Notes under the pieces: model-generated
What the model saw: only the letters and a program-made list of their open reading frames with translations
What the model was told of the DNA's origin: nothing
Databases searched by the model: none
Shown: positions 17,979 to 25,600 of the stretch, in pieces
How the letters are laid out: each line of letters begins with the position of its first letter
How positions within the stretch are numbered: the first letter of the stretch is position 1
NCBI GenBank assembly: GCA_963820545.1
Contig: CAWGAJ010000001.1
Span: forward strand, 930,001-994,000
Origin: CAWGAJ01 sp963820545
Lineage (GTDB): Bacteria > Planctomycetota > Planctomycetia > Pirellulales > Thermoguttaceae
Direction of reading: 5' to 3'
DNA length: 64,000 nt
Program-made: the position numbers and the translations under genes

Positions 17979-19175
17979 TTACTTTTCGAACAAGCCGATA
18001 ATCGTATCCATCAGCCAGGTATTGACGCTGCCGGCCGATTCCCAGCTCCACATGTTGCGCAAGAGATCGTATATCATGGCGCCACAAAAAAGCAGGAAGA
18101 AAACGCAAAGCGAGAGGAAGACAATATTCCAAACGGTGTAAGGCGCTTCGGCCAATGCGGAGGGAGCGATAGCCGCGCCTTCGGCCAGTGCGCCGGCGGT
18201 CATTCCCAAGCCGTGGACTCTCGAGGATGAGGGTCCTAAAGAAACGCCGGTCTCCAGATCGAAGGCAGGTCCGACGCCTACGCCCTCATCGAGCATGGCG
18301 CCCATTCCCTGTTCTCGGGCGACCATGGTGGCGGCCTCATCGCTTTCGCTGTCCAAGGCAATGACTTGCGAGCCGGTTTCCGAATCCTCGGCTTCCGGGG
18401 TTTCTTCCATGGGAGTGAGGAGGAAGTCGTCATCGGCTTTCAGGGCCGGGCCGGACTTGGAACTTTCGACCAGTTGCAGGGTATCCTCATCGCCCAATTC
18501 CAACGATTGTCCGCTGGCGCCGGGCCCCAATTCCATGGGCGATTCCAAAGAGAGGCCGCTGTCGGCGGGATCGACCAGGGAAATGCCGCTGTCGCCGCTA
18601 AGCGTAATGCCGCTCGCCGAACTGCCGCCGCCGAGAACTACATCATCGTCATCCAGAGGTTTTGTCCCGATTTTCACGGAGGAAACGTCGGTGGGAGAAT
18701 CGGAGGTGGGCTTTTTATTGGCGTCCAAACCGATGTCGCTCTCGGCCAAGGTAAGGTCTTCCTCCAAGGCCAGATCGAGTTCTTCAAACTTTGCGGCCCG
18801 GGAATCCACTTGCGCCTTGCCGATGGGCGGAGTGGCCGATTTGGCGTCGAGGTCGATTTTGCTCTCGCCCAGTTTGATATCGCTTTCGGCGCGGCGGGGA
18901 GCCTCTTCCATGCCAATCACGGTTCCCGAAGTGCCTATGCCCGATTGACCCAACTCCACTTCGCTAAGCAAGACTTGGTCGCTTTCCTCGGGCGCCGTAA
19001 CCGCCTGGGCTTTTAGCTCGCCGGCAACCCGTTCGATTTCCTCGGCCTTGAATTTCCAGTCGGCGCCGTCGCGATAGCCGTGTAACTGGCGGTGCTCGAG
19101 CATCTGCCGCACGTCATCCTCGGTTTTGCCGAGAATTTGCGCGGCTTCTTTGACGTTGTAATATTTTTGGGCCAT
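17979..19175 (-). CDS. HTH domain protein with long acidic repeat region and C-terminal membrane helix
   Basis: 398 residues. Residues 1-55 are a MerR/excisionase-type helix-turn-helix (YYNVKEAAQILGKTEDDVRQ...GYRDGADWKFKAEEIER). Residues about 60-340 are acidic and Ser/Gly-rich with loose repeats (SDIKLGESKIDL, LAESDIGLDA, SGISLVDPADSGLSLE). Residues about 347-370 form one membrane helix, followed by a short C-terminal tail. Planctomycete genomes contain similar proteins. A DNA-binding-like domain tethered to the membrane suggests a membrane-bound regulator or scaffold; the HTH may bind protein rather than DNA. Function is unknown. Confidence 0.65.
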   Translation of the reverse strand: MAQKYYNVKEAAQILGKTEDDVRQMLEHRQLHGYRDGADWKFKAEEIERVAGELKAQAVTAPEESDQVLLSEVELGQSGIGTSGTVIGMEEAPRRAESDIKLGESKIDLDAKSATPPIGKAQVDSRAAKFEELDLALEEDLTLAESDIGLDANKKPTSDSPTDVSSVKIGTKPLDDDDVVLGGGSSASGITLSGDSGISLVDPADSGLSLESPMELGPGASGQSLELGDEDTLQLVESSKSGPALKADDDFLLTPMEETPEAEDSETGSQVIALDSESDEAATMVAREQGMGAMLDEGVGVGPAFDLETGVSLGPSSSRVHGLGMTAGALAEGAAIAPSALAEAPYTVWNIVFLSLCVFFLLFCGAMIYDLLRNMWSWESAGSVNTWLMDTIIGLFEK

Positions 19176-19256
19176 TGCAATCCGTATTCCAACAAATGGG
19201 GATGGTTAGTTCCCAAAACGGCCACACCCTTGCCACGCCGCCGGGAACCGCGACCT

Positions 19257-19598
19257 TCACTGCTCTAACAATGTTTTTATCTCCTGTGGCAAAGGAGCCT
19301 CGTTGTTATGATAACTCATCTGCAAGTCCCAAGTAATGTTGCGCACGCTTTTAAGCGCGATTTTGCCCGTGCCCGGGTCGATCCGATATACGCTGATTAC
19401 CCGTATTCTCGGTTCGACTACCGCCAGCAATTGCCCTTTATCGCCGGGAATCGGTACGACCAAAAGGTCGCTACCAGCGCTGGTCGATAATCCCGACTGC
19501 ATGCGTTGGGCCAAAACATCGTTGCGCTGGCCAAAACCGCCCAACGCCGCCACAACTAATACCGGAACCGCAAGAAGCCCCAAGACAGCCATTTTCAT
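19257..19598 (-). CDS. Small secreted hypothetical protein
   Basis: 113 residues with an N-terminal signal peptide (MAVLGLLAVPVLVVAALGGF) and a soluble domain of about 85 residues containing VVEPRIRVISVYRIDPGTGKIALKSVRNITWDLQMSYHN. It looks like a conserved planctomycete protein but I do not recognise a family with a function. It precedes the HTH gene in the same direction by 81 nt. The phrase pattern (values read back and compared) is compatible with a one-sheet beta domain. Confidence 0.6.
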   Translation of the reverse strand: MKMAVLGLLAVPVLVVAALGGFGQRNDVLAQRMQSGLSTSAGSDLLVVPIPGDKGQLLAVVEPRIRVISVYRIDPGTGKIALKSVRNITWDLQMSYHNNEAPLPQEIKTLLEQ

Positions 19599-19916
19599 AA
19601 CACACCTTAATTTTAAGGGTTAGGGAAGCTGGGGCTCCTACCTTTTTATTCTAGAAGCACCATTTTCCGTTGCAAGTAAAAAATATGCCAAAGGGGGGAT
19701 TGTGGGCCGAACAACACGTATTATGGGTGGTTTGCGATTGTTTATTAGAAAAGATTCTTGCGGAATATCAGCCTATTGACATGATCCTTGGACATTTTCT
19801 CCAGATTGACATTCAAGCTTGGCGAGTTTATCGCCAGGACTAGCCCCATGCAAGGTCAGCTAGTCGAAATATTTTATATAACTAAAATTATTATGATGGT
19901 TCCACCAGCCCATTTT
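19599..19916 (+). other. Region upstream of queC
   Basis: About 318 nt between divergent genes. The minus-strand half should carry the promoter of the 19598 gene. In-frame ATG codons at 19788, 19893 and 19896 precede the start chosen for queC. I looked for a preQ1 riboswitch and saw no convincing one. Confidence 0.35.
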
Positions 19917-20573
19917 ATGATCGGATTGCTCCTGAGCGGCGGATTGGATAGTTGCATTTTACTTAAGCACCTGACAAGCCAAGGGCGGCGCGTGCAGCCG
20001 TTTTATATTCGCTCGCAGTTGCGGTGGGAGAAGGCGGAACTCCGCGCGGCGCGGGCCTTTTTAAGTGCTTTAAAGGACACAAATATTGAGCGGCTAGTAG
20101 TCTTGGAGATGCCGCTAAAGGACCTTTACGGCAACCACTGGAGCACCATCGGGCAAGGCGTGCCTGACAATAAAAGCGCTGATGATGCCGTGTACCTGCC
20201 CGGACGCAATGCATTGCTTATAATTAAGGCACTGCTGTGGTGTCGTTTGCAGGGGATCGAACAACTCGCCTTGGCAGTGCTGGGCTCGAATCCCTTTGGC
20301 GACGCCACGGATGGGTTTTTTGCCGATTTCGAATCTGCTTTGGATCGAGCCATCGGCGGCAGGGTGCGGGTAGTGCGTCCATTTGCCCAACTCGACAAGC
20401 AACAGGTAATGCAAATCGGCCGCGACTTGCCACTGGAACTGACGTTCTCCTGTATTGCGCCGATAAACGGTCTGCACTGCGGAGCGTGCAACAAGTGCGG
20501 CGAAAGGCAAAAGGCCTTTGGAATGATTAATGTAGAGGATCCAACGTATTATGTTAAAAAGGATGAAGGATGA
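19917..20573 (+). CDS. queC: 7-cyano-7-deazaguanine synthase
   Basis: 218 residues from the ATG at 19917. The PP-loop ATP-binding motif LLSGGLDS begins 4 residues after this start, and QueC proteins normally begin just before it, so an in-frame start at 19788 would add an atypical N-terminus. The C-terminal zinc site is visible as CIAPINGLHCGACNKC. The enzyme converts 7-carboxy-7-deazaguanine to preQ0 with ATP and ammonia, in queuosine synthesis. It is followed by queD, the usual partner. The last residues (KKDEG) and stop codon are encoded by an AAGGATG heptamer array, so the C-terminus appears to have been rewritten by the repeat. Confidence 0.9.
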   Translation: MIGLLLSGGLDSCILLKHLTSQGRRVQPFYIRSQLRWEKAELRAARAFLSALKDTNIERLVVLEMPLKDLYGNHWSTIGQGVPDNKSADDAVYLPGRNALLIIKALLWCRLQGIEQLALAVLGSNPFGDATDGFFADFESALDRAIGGRVRVVRPFAQLDKQQVMQIGRDLPLELTFSCIAPINGLHCGACNKCGERQKAFGMINVEDPTYYVKKDEG

Positions 20574-20621
20574 AGGATGAATAAAACACAAATCTCCCTT
20601 CGCCCCTCATCCTTCATCCTT
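20559..20621. repeat. Inverted pair of AAGGATG heptamer arrays between queC and queD
   Basis: Three AAGGATG units (20559-20579) face two CATCCTT units (20608-20621) across 28 nt. The pair could fold into a hairpin between the two coding regions and covers the end of queC. Confidence 0.7.
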
Positions 20622-20627
20622 ACACCT

Positions 20628-21038
20628 ATGTTTCGCGTTTCCCGAGAAATCGACTTTTGTTACGGCCATAGGCTGTTAAACTATCCGGGCAAGTGCCGGC
20701 ATTTGCACGGACATAACGGCCGCGTGATTATCACCATTGAAACCCCTTCACTGGATGAACGGGGAATGGTGCTGGATTTCGATGAGATCAAAAAGGTGGT
20801 CAGCCGCTGGATCGACGAAAATCTCGATCACCGCATGATTCTCAACCGCGATGATCCGGCCGTGCCAATCCTGCAAAAGCTGGGCGAGCCGCTCTATCTA
20901 TTGGATGTAAATCCCACGGCCGAAAACATCGCTAAGCTGATCGCCGATCAGGCCGCCGGCCAGGGCATTCCCATAGCGGAAGTCCGGCTCTGGGAAACAC
21001 CGCACTGCTTTGCCACGTATTGTCCAGAAAAAAAGTAA
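20628..21038 (+). CDS. queD: 6-carboxy-5,6,7,8-tetrahydropterin synthase
   Basis: 136 residues from the ATG at 20628, chosen because the family begins with FRVSREIDFCYGHRL; an upstream start at 20577 would translate the heptamer repeat. Zinc ligands are the His in YGHRL and the two in HLHGHN; the catalytic Cys is in KCRHLHGH. The enzyme makes 6-carboxy-tetrahydropterin from 7,8-dihydroneopterin triphosphate, an early step of queuosine synthesis. The DENLDHR and WETPHCFATY motifs are also present. It lies 54 nt after queC in the same direction. Confidence 0.92.
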   Translation: MFRVSREIDFCYGHRLLNYPGKCRHLHGHNGRVIITIETPSLDERGMVLDFDEIKKVVSRWIDENLDHRMILNRDDPAVPILQKLGEPLYLLDVNPTAENIAKLIADQAAGQGIPIAEVRLWETPHCFATYCPEKK

Positions 21039-21456
21039 TGACAATTTCAGCACAGTGGAGATCCTTCGCTGCGCTCAGGATGACGTCAAGAAAAAATAAC
21101 AGTCCGGGCAACCGAATGGGATCGGCACCGGACTGTTTCCCCCCCTGGGAATGTCTTTTGTTCGGCGTCGCTTTTTGCGACACCAGAGTTATCGGAAATC
21201 TTTGCCTGTGACTTTGGCAAACTTTGCCGATTAGCGGGAATGAACTGATCGGGCGAGGATTTTTGGCTGGTAGAACTGCGTTGCATCATTCTCAAACGGC
21301 GAGCAAGCTCGCCGGCTAAACGGCAGTTGTTTTCCATTCTTTTCAAACATCCCACATTCACATTTTTCGTATTTCGGCTCATAAAGTTTGACGATTAAGT
21401 CGATTTTGAGGAGGCCCCATTAAGTCTCTATCCATGTTATTTAAAGGAATCTGACA
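21039..21456 (+). other. Intergenic region after queD with repeats
   Basis: No gene seen. It contains a GATCCTTCGCTGCGCTCAGG palindrome-type repeat (about 21059-21078), the hairpin at 21098-21137, and a GCGAGCAAGCTCGCC palindrome (about 21299-21313). The last part should hold the promoter of the ExbB-like operon. Confidence 0.45.
21098..21137 (+). terminator. Hairpin after queD
   Basis: AACAGTCCGG (21098-21107) is exactly complementary to CCGGACTGTT (21128-21137). The arm ends in a short T-run then a C-run, so it is a plausible but not ideal terminator for queC-queD. Confidence 0.5.
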
Positions 21457-22762
21457 GTGATGAAGATCAGTAATTTGCTGCGAAATATTTTTGGTTCTCC
21501 TCTGTTGTGGGGGATTATGGGATCAATAGGTTTTTATGGGCTGATTTACGGCGGCCCATTAGATATGCCGTTGGTCAGGCGTTACTTTACCGGTCATCCG
21601 GTGGAATACATGGAAACGGTTTTGTTTTCCATTGGTCTGGCTGCGTTGATACTGAAGGGCTTTGATATCGTAAGCCAGCGATTTGGATTATCGGAATCGA
21701 TTTTGGGACAGAGGTCGCAAGCGGCCGAAACGCTCGAGACCTGCCATGGCCTTTTGCGTCGCCTGGATCAACTGCCGCCGCGGCGAAGCGAGGAGTTTTT
21801 TTGCCGCCGCTTGCGGGCCGCGCTGGAACACGTTCGCAGGCGCGGCACGGCCGATACGCTCAACGACGAGTTGAAGTATCTATCGGACATGGACGCCTCG
21901 CGATTGCACGCCGGTTTGGGATTATTCAGGGTGATCGTGTGGGCGATTCCGATCCTGGGTTTTCTGGGAACGGTGGTGGGCATCACCATGGCCTTAAACA
22001 GCGTGGATCTGAAGTCGCCCGACCAATCGATGCTGCAAGTGCTTAACGGATTGGGCCTGAAATTCGACACCACGGCCCTGGCCTTGTCGCTGTCGATGGT
22101 ATTGATGTTTGTACACTTTTTCGTGGACCGATCGTCCAATAGTTTTTTAGAGCAGCTTGATCGCCGCGCGGAAGAGGAGTTGGCCGGCAGATTCCAGCAG
22201 GTTTCTTCCGCCCCCGAGGGCCAATTGCTTGCCGTGCGGCGCATGGCCGAAACAATGATCCAAATGACCGAGCGGCTGGTGCAACGACAGGCCGAATTGT
22301 GGCAGGGATCGATGGAAGTCGCCGCCGCGCTGGGCGCAGATGTCGAAAAGCGGCGGCGAACAACTGCAACACTCGCTGGCCGGCGCGTTGGCCGAGGGCC
22401 TGAAAATCCATGCCCAGCACTTGACCGCGGGTGAACAGGCTTTTATTCAAGCCAATCGGCAGCATTGGGAGAAGACGCTGCTAGCGCAATCGCAGAGCAT
22501 GCAGAACCTGGCCGCGTTGCAGGCCACGGTCACCCGGCAGGCCGAGGTGCTGGAGCGAACCGTGGCCGCGGTGGGCGAAGTGGCGCGGCTGGAAGAGGCG
22601 TTGAATCGTAATTTAAGCGCGCTGGCCGGGGCCACGCACTTCGAGCAGACCGTCACCAGCCTGGCGGCGGCGATCAACTTGCTCCACGCCCGGTTGGCCG
22701 ATATGCCGGCGCCGACGGCCATCAAGCTTGATCCCAATCGACGGGCAGTTCAGGCGGCATGA
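21457..22762 (+). CDS. MotA/TolQ/ExbB proton-channel family protein, frameshifted
   Basis: About 434 residues when joined. N-terminal membrane segments (LLWGIMGSIGFYGLIYGG, ETVLFSIGLAALILKGF) are followed by a cytoplasmic stretch and the characteristic channel pair (FRVIVWAIPILGFLGTVVGI and FDTTALALSLSMVLMFVHFF). The frame breaks in the GAAAAG run at about 22346-22349: one additional A would join ...GADVEK to SGGEQLQHSLAGALAEGLK in the frame ending at 22762. The C-terminal 140 residues are helical coiled coil. Proteins of this family use the proton gradient to drive an ExbD/TolR-type partner. The stop overlaps the next gene (ATGA), and two ExbD-like genes follow. A GTG at 21457 is followed directly by an ATG at 21460; either may start. 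Confidence 0.8.
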
Positions 22763-25080
22763 AATTCAACATTCATAATCAACGCCGACGCCAGCGCGAG
22801 GCCGCACCGAGCATCTCGCTGTTTCCCTTTCTGGCGGTATTGATCTGCACGATGGGGGCGCTGGTCCCGCTTTTGTTCGCCATCACCCGGCAAGCCCGAG
22901 TACAGGCCGCACAGACCGCCGCGAGCAAAATCGCCGAAAAGAAAAACGAGATCCAATCGGAATGCGAAATGGCCGAGTGGCGGATCGAGCAGTTGAATAT
23001 TTCCCGGGAAAAAACCAATGCACAAGTGGCCGACGCCCGGCTGGAATTGGGTCATCTGGAAGATCACTCACGACGTTTGCGCGAGGAAATCCCCCGACTA
23101 GAGCAAAACGTGACCGACTTGGATAAGCTGGGCAGCGACGACAACCGGCAATACGCGGAACAAGCCGCGGAGTTGGAAAAACTTCGCGTCCGGATCGGCA
23201 TGGCGCGGCAACAAGTGGCCGACACCCGGGCCGATGCGCTCTCACGAAATAGAACCTACGCCGTGGTGCCTTACGAGGGGCCAAATCAGACACACCGGCG
23301 TCCGATTTACCTGGAATGCCGCGCCGATGCCGTGGTGTTGCAGCCCGAGGGGATCCGCTTCGTGGAAGCCGATTTTGAGGGTCCCATGGGGCCGGGCAAT
23401 GCGCTGGCCGTCGCACTGAGGGCGACGCGCGAATATCTGTTGAGCAAGCGGGATTTTGATCCGCAGCGCGACGGCGAACCGTATCCGCTGCTTTTAGTCC
23501 GGCCGGACGGCATTGCGGCCTATTACGCGGCCCGGGCGGCATTGCAATCGTGGGCCACGGAATTCGGCTATGAACTTATCGACGCGGATTGGAAGCTGGC
23601 TTATCAGGCGGCCGACACGCAATTGGCCGAAATAGTGCGCCAAGTGGTGGCTTCGGCCCGGGTGCGCCAGGAACGTTTGATCGCCGCCGCCCCCGCGGCT
23701 TATGCAAAAGAACCCCGGGAGACTTATCGAGCGTCGTCCACACGCGGCGGTTTTGTGCGTGAAGGCGGCTCGGACAACGACGAAAGAGAGGAAAGAGGGG
23801 AATCTGGTTTCCAACCGCGCCCACACTCCGGCCGGATCGGCGGCAGGCGCGGTTCTTGGGGAGATTCCGGGGATGAAGGCGGTTCAACGGGCTCGACAGA
23901 AGCCGAACAAGTGGCGTCATTATACGGAAATGCGGGCGGAGGTACTCCGGATACAGTTGGACAGGCGGGAGCGTCCGTAAGCAGCGGCGCTGGCGCATTT
24001 ACCAGCGGTGGCGGAGGGATTGGCAACGCGTCTGGGCAAGGCACAACGGCTGGAGCTTATGGAGCCGGCAGTGGTAATGCAGGCGGTGGTGTTGGGGGCG
24101 GTGCTAACGTCAGCAGCATTAATGCAGGCAGTAGTAATGTGGGAAGCGGTAATTTGGGCAGCGGTTATGCCGGCAGTGGTTATGCCGGGAGCGGCCAAGG
24201 CAATGTCCTTAGGGAGGCCACTGATGGCGTCGCTGGCACAAACGGCATGAGAAACATTGGAGCAGGCAGTTCTGATATGATGGGTATCGCTTCCAACGGT
24301 AGTCGCCCCGCAGCAGCAGGGCAGGGCGCATCTAACGGGCCGAAATTGCCCGAGAATTACAATACAGTGGACGGGGGGCAGCGGACGGGAGACAGCGGAC
24401 AGCAGACAGCGAACAGCGGACAAGGGAACAGCGGACATGGTGCAGCGTATAGTGGACAGCGAACAGGGGACAGCGGACAAGGGATAGCAGAGAGGGGATC
24501 TGGTGGGCCGGCCAAGTTGCCCGAAGGCTACATTGTCGGTCAGCCGCCCAGCGAACAACCTCAGGGGGAACAACCTTCACAAGCAACTGACCAAGAAACG
24601 ATGGTTAAACGCGCGATGCCGCTTCGGCCCGGCGAATGGCAACCGCACGAAAGACCGCCCCTAAACAAACCGCCCGATGAAAAAGCGGAGGAAAAAAAGA
24701 CCGACAGACAAGCAAAAGACAAGCATCAAAGAAGTCTGGCGGCGAAACGCGGTCGGGATTGGGGACTGCCCGATGCCGCCGGCGGCTCGGTGCCGATCAC
24801 GCGTCCAATCAGGATAGAGTGCCGCGCGGATCAATTGGTCATCGTGCCTGAAGAGGGACTCTCCGGCGGCAAGACCATTCCGCTGGGAAATCGCACGAGC
24901 GGCTCGATCGAGGCTTTTATTTCTGCTATCTGGGAGCACATGGAAACATGGGGCATCGCCGGGCGCGGGATGTATTGGCGCCCTGTCTTGAATGTGTATG
25001 TGGCTCCCGGCGCCGAGCAACGTTTTGCCGATTTACAGATGCTGTTGGAGGGGAGCGGTTTGAAGATTGAGAGGAAGTAA
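22759..25080 (+). CDS. Large ExbD/TolR-like membrane protein with duplicated domain
   Basis: 773 residues. A short cytoplasmic start and one membrane helix (SISLFPFLAVLICTMGALVPLLF, about 18-40) have the look of an ExbD/TolR anchor. A coiled coil covers about 50-160. A domain beginning IYLECRADAVVLQPEG (about 183) recurs near the C-terminus as IRIECRADQLVIVPEEG (about 684), an internal duplication. Between them lies a Gly/Ser/Asn-rich low-complexity region (about 330-640), part of which is encoded by a heptamer array. The gene overlaps the ExbB-like stop by 4 nt, so it is likely its partner, with the outer part in the periplasm. It is far longer than normal ExbD (about 140 residues). Role unknown; energised transport or envelope work is inferred. 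Confidence 0.65.
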   Translation: MKFNIHNQRRRQREAAPSISLFPFLAVLICTMGALVPLLFAITRQARVQAAQTAASKIAEKKNEIQSECEMAEWRIEQLNISREKTNAQVADARLELGHLEDHSRRLREEIPRLEQNVTDLDKLGSDDNRQYAEQAAELEKLRVRIGMARQQVADTRADALSRNRTYAVVPYEGPNQTHRRPIYLECRADAVVLQPEGIRFVEADFEGPMGPGNALAVALRATREYLLSKRDFDPQRDGEPYPLLLVRPDGIAAYYAARAALQSWATEFGYELIDADWKLAYQAADTQLAEIVRQVVASARVRQERLIAAAPAAYAKEPRETYRASSTRGGFVREGGSDNDEREERGESGFQPRPHSGRIGGRRGSWGDSGDEGGSTGSTEAEQVASLYGNAGGGTPDTVGQAGASVSSGAGAFTSGGGGIGNASGQGTTAGAYGAGSGNAGGGVGGGANVSSINAGSSNVGSGNLGSGYAGSGYAGSGQGNVLREATDGVAGTNGMRNIGAGSSDMMGIASNGSRPAAAGQGASNGPKLPENYNTVDGGQRTGDSGQQTANSGQGNSGHGAAYSGQRTGDSGQGIAERGSGGPAKLPEGYIVGQPPSEQPQGEQPSQATDQETMVKRAMPLRPGEWQPHERPPLNKPPDEKAEEKKTDRQAKDKHQRSLAAKRGRDWGLPDAAGGSVPITRPIRIECRADQLVIVPEEGLSGGKTIPLGNRTSGSIEAFISAIWEHMETWGIAGRGMYWRPVLNVYVAPGAEQRFADLQMLLEGSGLKIERK
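24367..24486 (+). repeat. Heptanucleotide array inside coding sequence, GYGGACA family
   Basis: About 17 units such as GCGGACA, GCAGACA, GCGAACA and GTGGACA, nearly all exactly 7 nt (one of 8), lie in frame within the gene at 22759. Three units make 21 nt, so the protein shows a 7-residue period (SGQRTGD, SGQQTAN, SGQRTGD). The same family forms the arrays at 25081 and 25565. Confidence 0.75.
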
Positions 25081-25123
25081 GTGGGCGGTGGACAGTGGGC
25101 AGTGGACAGTGGACGGTGGGCAG
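25081..25123 (+). repeat. Heptanucleotide array, GTGGRCA family, left arm
   Basis: Units GTGGGCG, GTGGACA, GTGGGCA, GTGGACA, GTGGACG, GTGGGCA and a final G. The strict 7-nt step is visible throughout. Confidence 0.8.
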
Positions 25124-25163
25124 AAGAAGAAATAATTAATATTATTTAGGCAAGGAGTCGGAG

Positions 25164-25541
25164 ATGGTGGTAAGGAATTTTAGGGATTTGATTGTTTGGC
25201 AGAAAGCGATGGATTATGCCGTAGAAATATATAAAGTAACTTCATGTTTTCCCAAAGAGGAAATCTTTGGATTACGTGCACAATTAAGAGATGCTTCTTC
25301 TTCAATTCCCGCCAATATTTCCGAAGGACAAGGTCGCAACACCACGAAAGAATTTCGACATTACCTTTCCATTGCTCACGGTTCTCTTTGTGAATCGCAG
25401 ACCCACATCCTCTTAGCAGAACGCTTAAAATATTTGTCGCATGATGTGACGAATAGGTTGATAGAACGTGGCGAGGAAATCGCACGACTTCTCAACGGTT
25501 TAAAAAATTCTCTAAAACGTAAAGCCAAACCCAAAACATAA
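25164..25541 (+). CDS. Four-helix bundle protein (S23/IVP family)
   Basis: 125 residues, typical for the family of proteins first seen in intervening sequences of 23S rRNA genes and related in fold to the Avd protein of diversity-generating retroelements. Signatures are FRDLIVWQKAMDYAVEIY (6-23), EIFGLRAQLRDASSSIPANI (33-52) with SEGQGR after it, and YLSIAHGSLCESQTHILLAE (67-86). A good SD (AAGGAG) precedes the ATG. The basic tail (LKRKAKPKT) fits nucleic-acid binding. No rRNA gene or reverse transcriptase is near. The gene is flanked by inverted heptamer arrays and is AT-richer than its neighbours, both suggesting insertion. Molecular function is not known for stand-alone members. Confidence 0.88.
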   Translation: MVVRNFRDLIVWQKAMDYAVEIYKVTSCFPKEEIFGLRAQLRDASSSIPANISEGQGRNTTKEFRHYLSIAHGSLCESQTHILLAERLKYLSHDVTNRLIERGEEIARLLNGLKNSLKRKAKPKT

Positions 25542-25564
25542 ATTCAACTTTCAAACTTTTTTAC

Positions 25565-25596
25565 TGTCCACCGTCCACTGCCCACTGTCCACTGAT
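25565..25596 (-). repeat. Heptanucleotide array, GTGGRCA family, right arm
   Basis: Units ACTGTCC, ACCGTCC, ACTGCCC, ACTGTCC and ACTG, the reverse complement of the left arm at 25081. Confidence 0.8.
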
Positions 25597-25600
25597 TAAT

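Larger units (their letters stand above)
25081..25596 (+). mobile_element. Putative element: four-helix-bundle gene bracketed by inverted heptamer arrays
   Basis: Six GTGGRCR units (25081-25123) on the left and four and a half units of the reverse complement (25565-25596) on the right enclose a single gene at 25164-25541. The element separates two ExbD-like genes that would otherwise be adjacent. The left array begins right after the stop codon of the upstream gene, the right array ends 4 nt before the next start. The interior is visibly AT-richer than both neighbours. No transposase or target-site duplication was recognised, so mobility is inferred. Confidence 0.5.

Noticed and set aside
19599..19916. 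preQ1 riboswitch upstream of queC
   Set aside because: No match to the short preQ1-I pattern could be built by eye.
24367..25123. Repeat arrays considered as a CRISPR array
   Set aside because: Units are 7 nt and contiguous with no spacers; no cas gene is present.
25164..25541. Diversity-generating retroelement, because Avd has the same four-helix fold and CLec-fold proteins are present at 10 kb
   Set aside because: No reverse transcriptase, no template/variable repeat pair with adenine-specific changes, and the two loci are 13 kb apart.
25164..25541. 23S rRNA intervening sequence
   Set aside because: No rRNA sequence on either side; the gene sits between protein genes.
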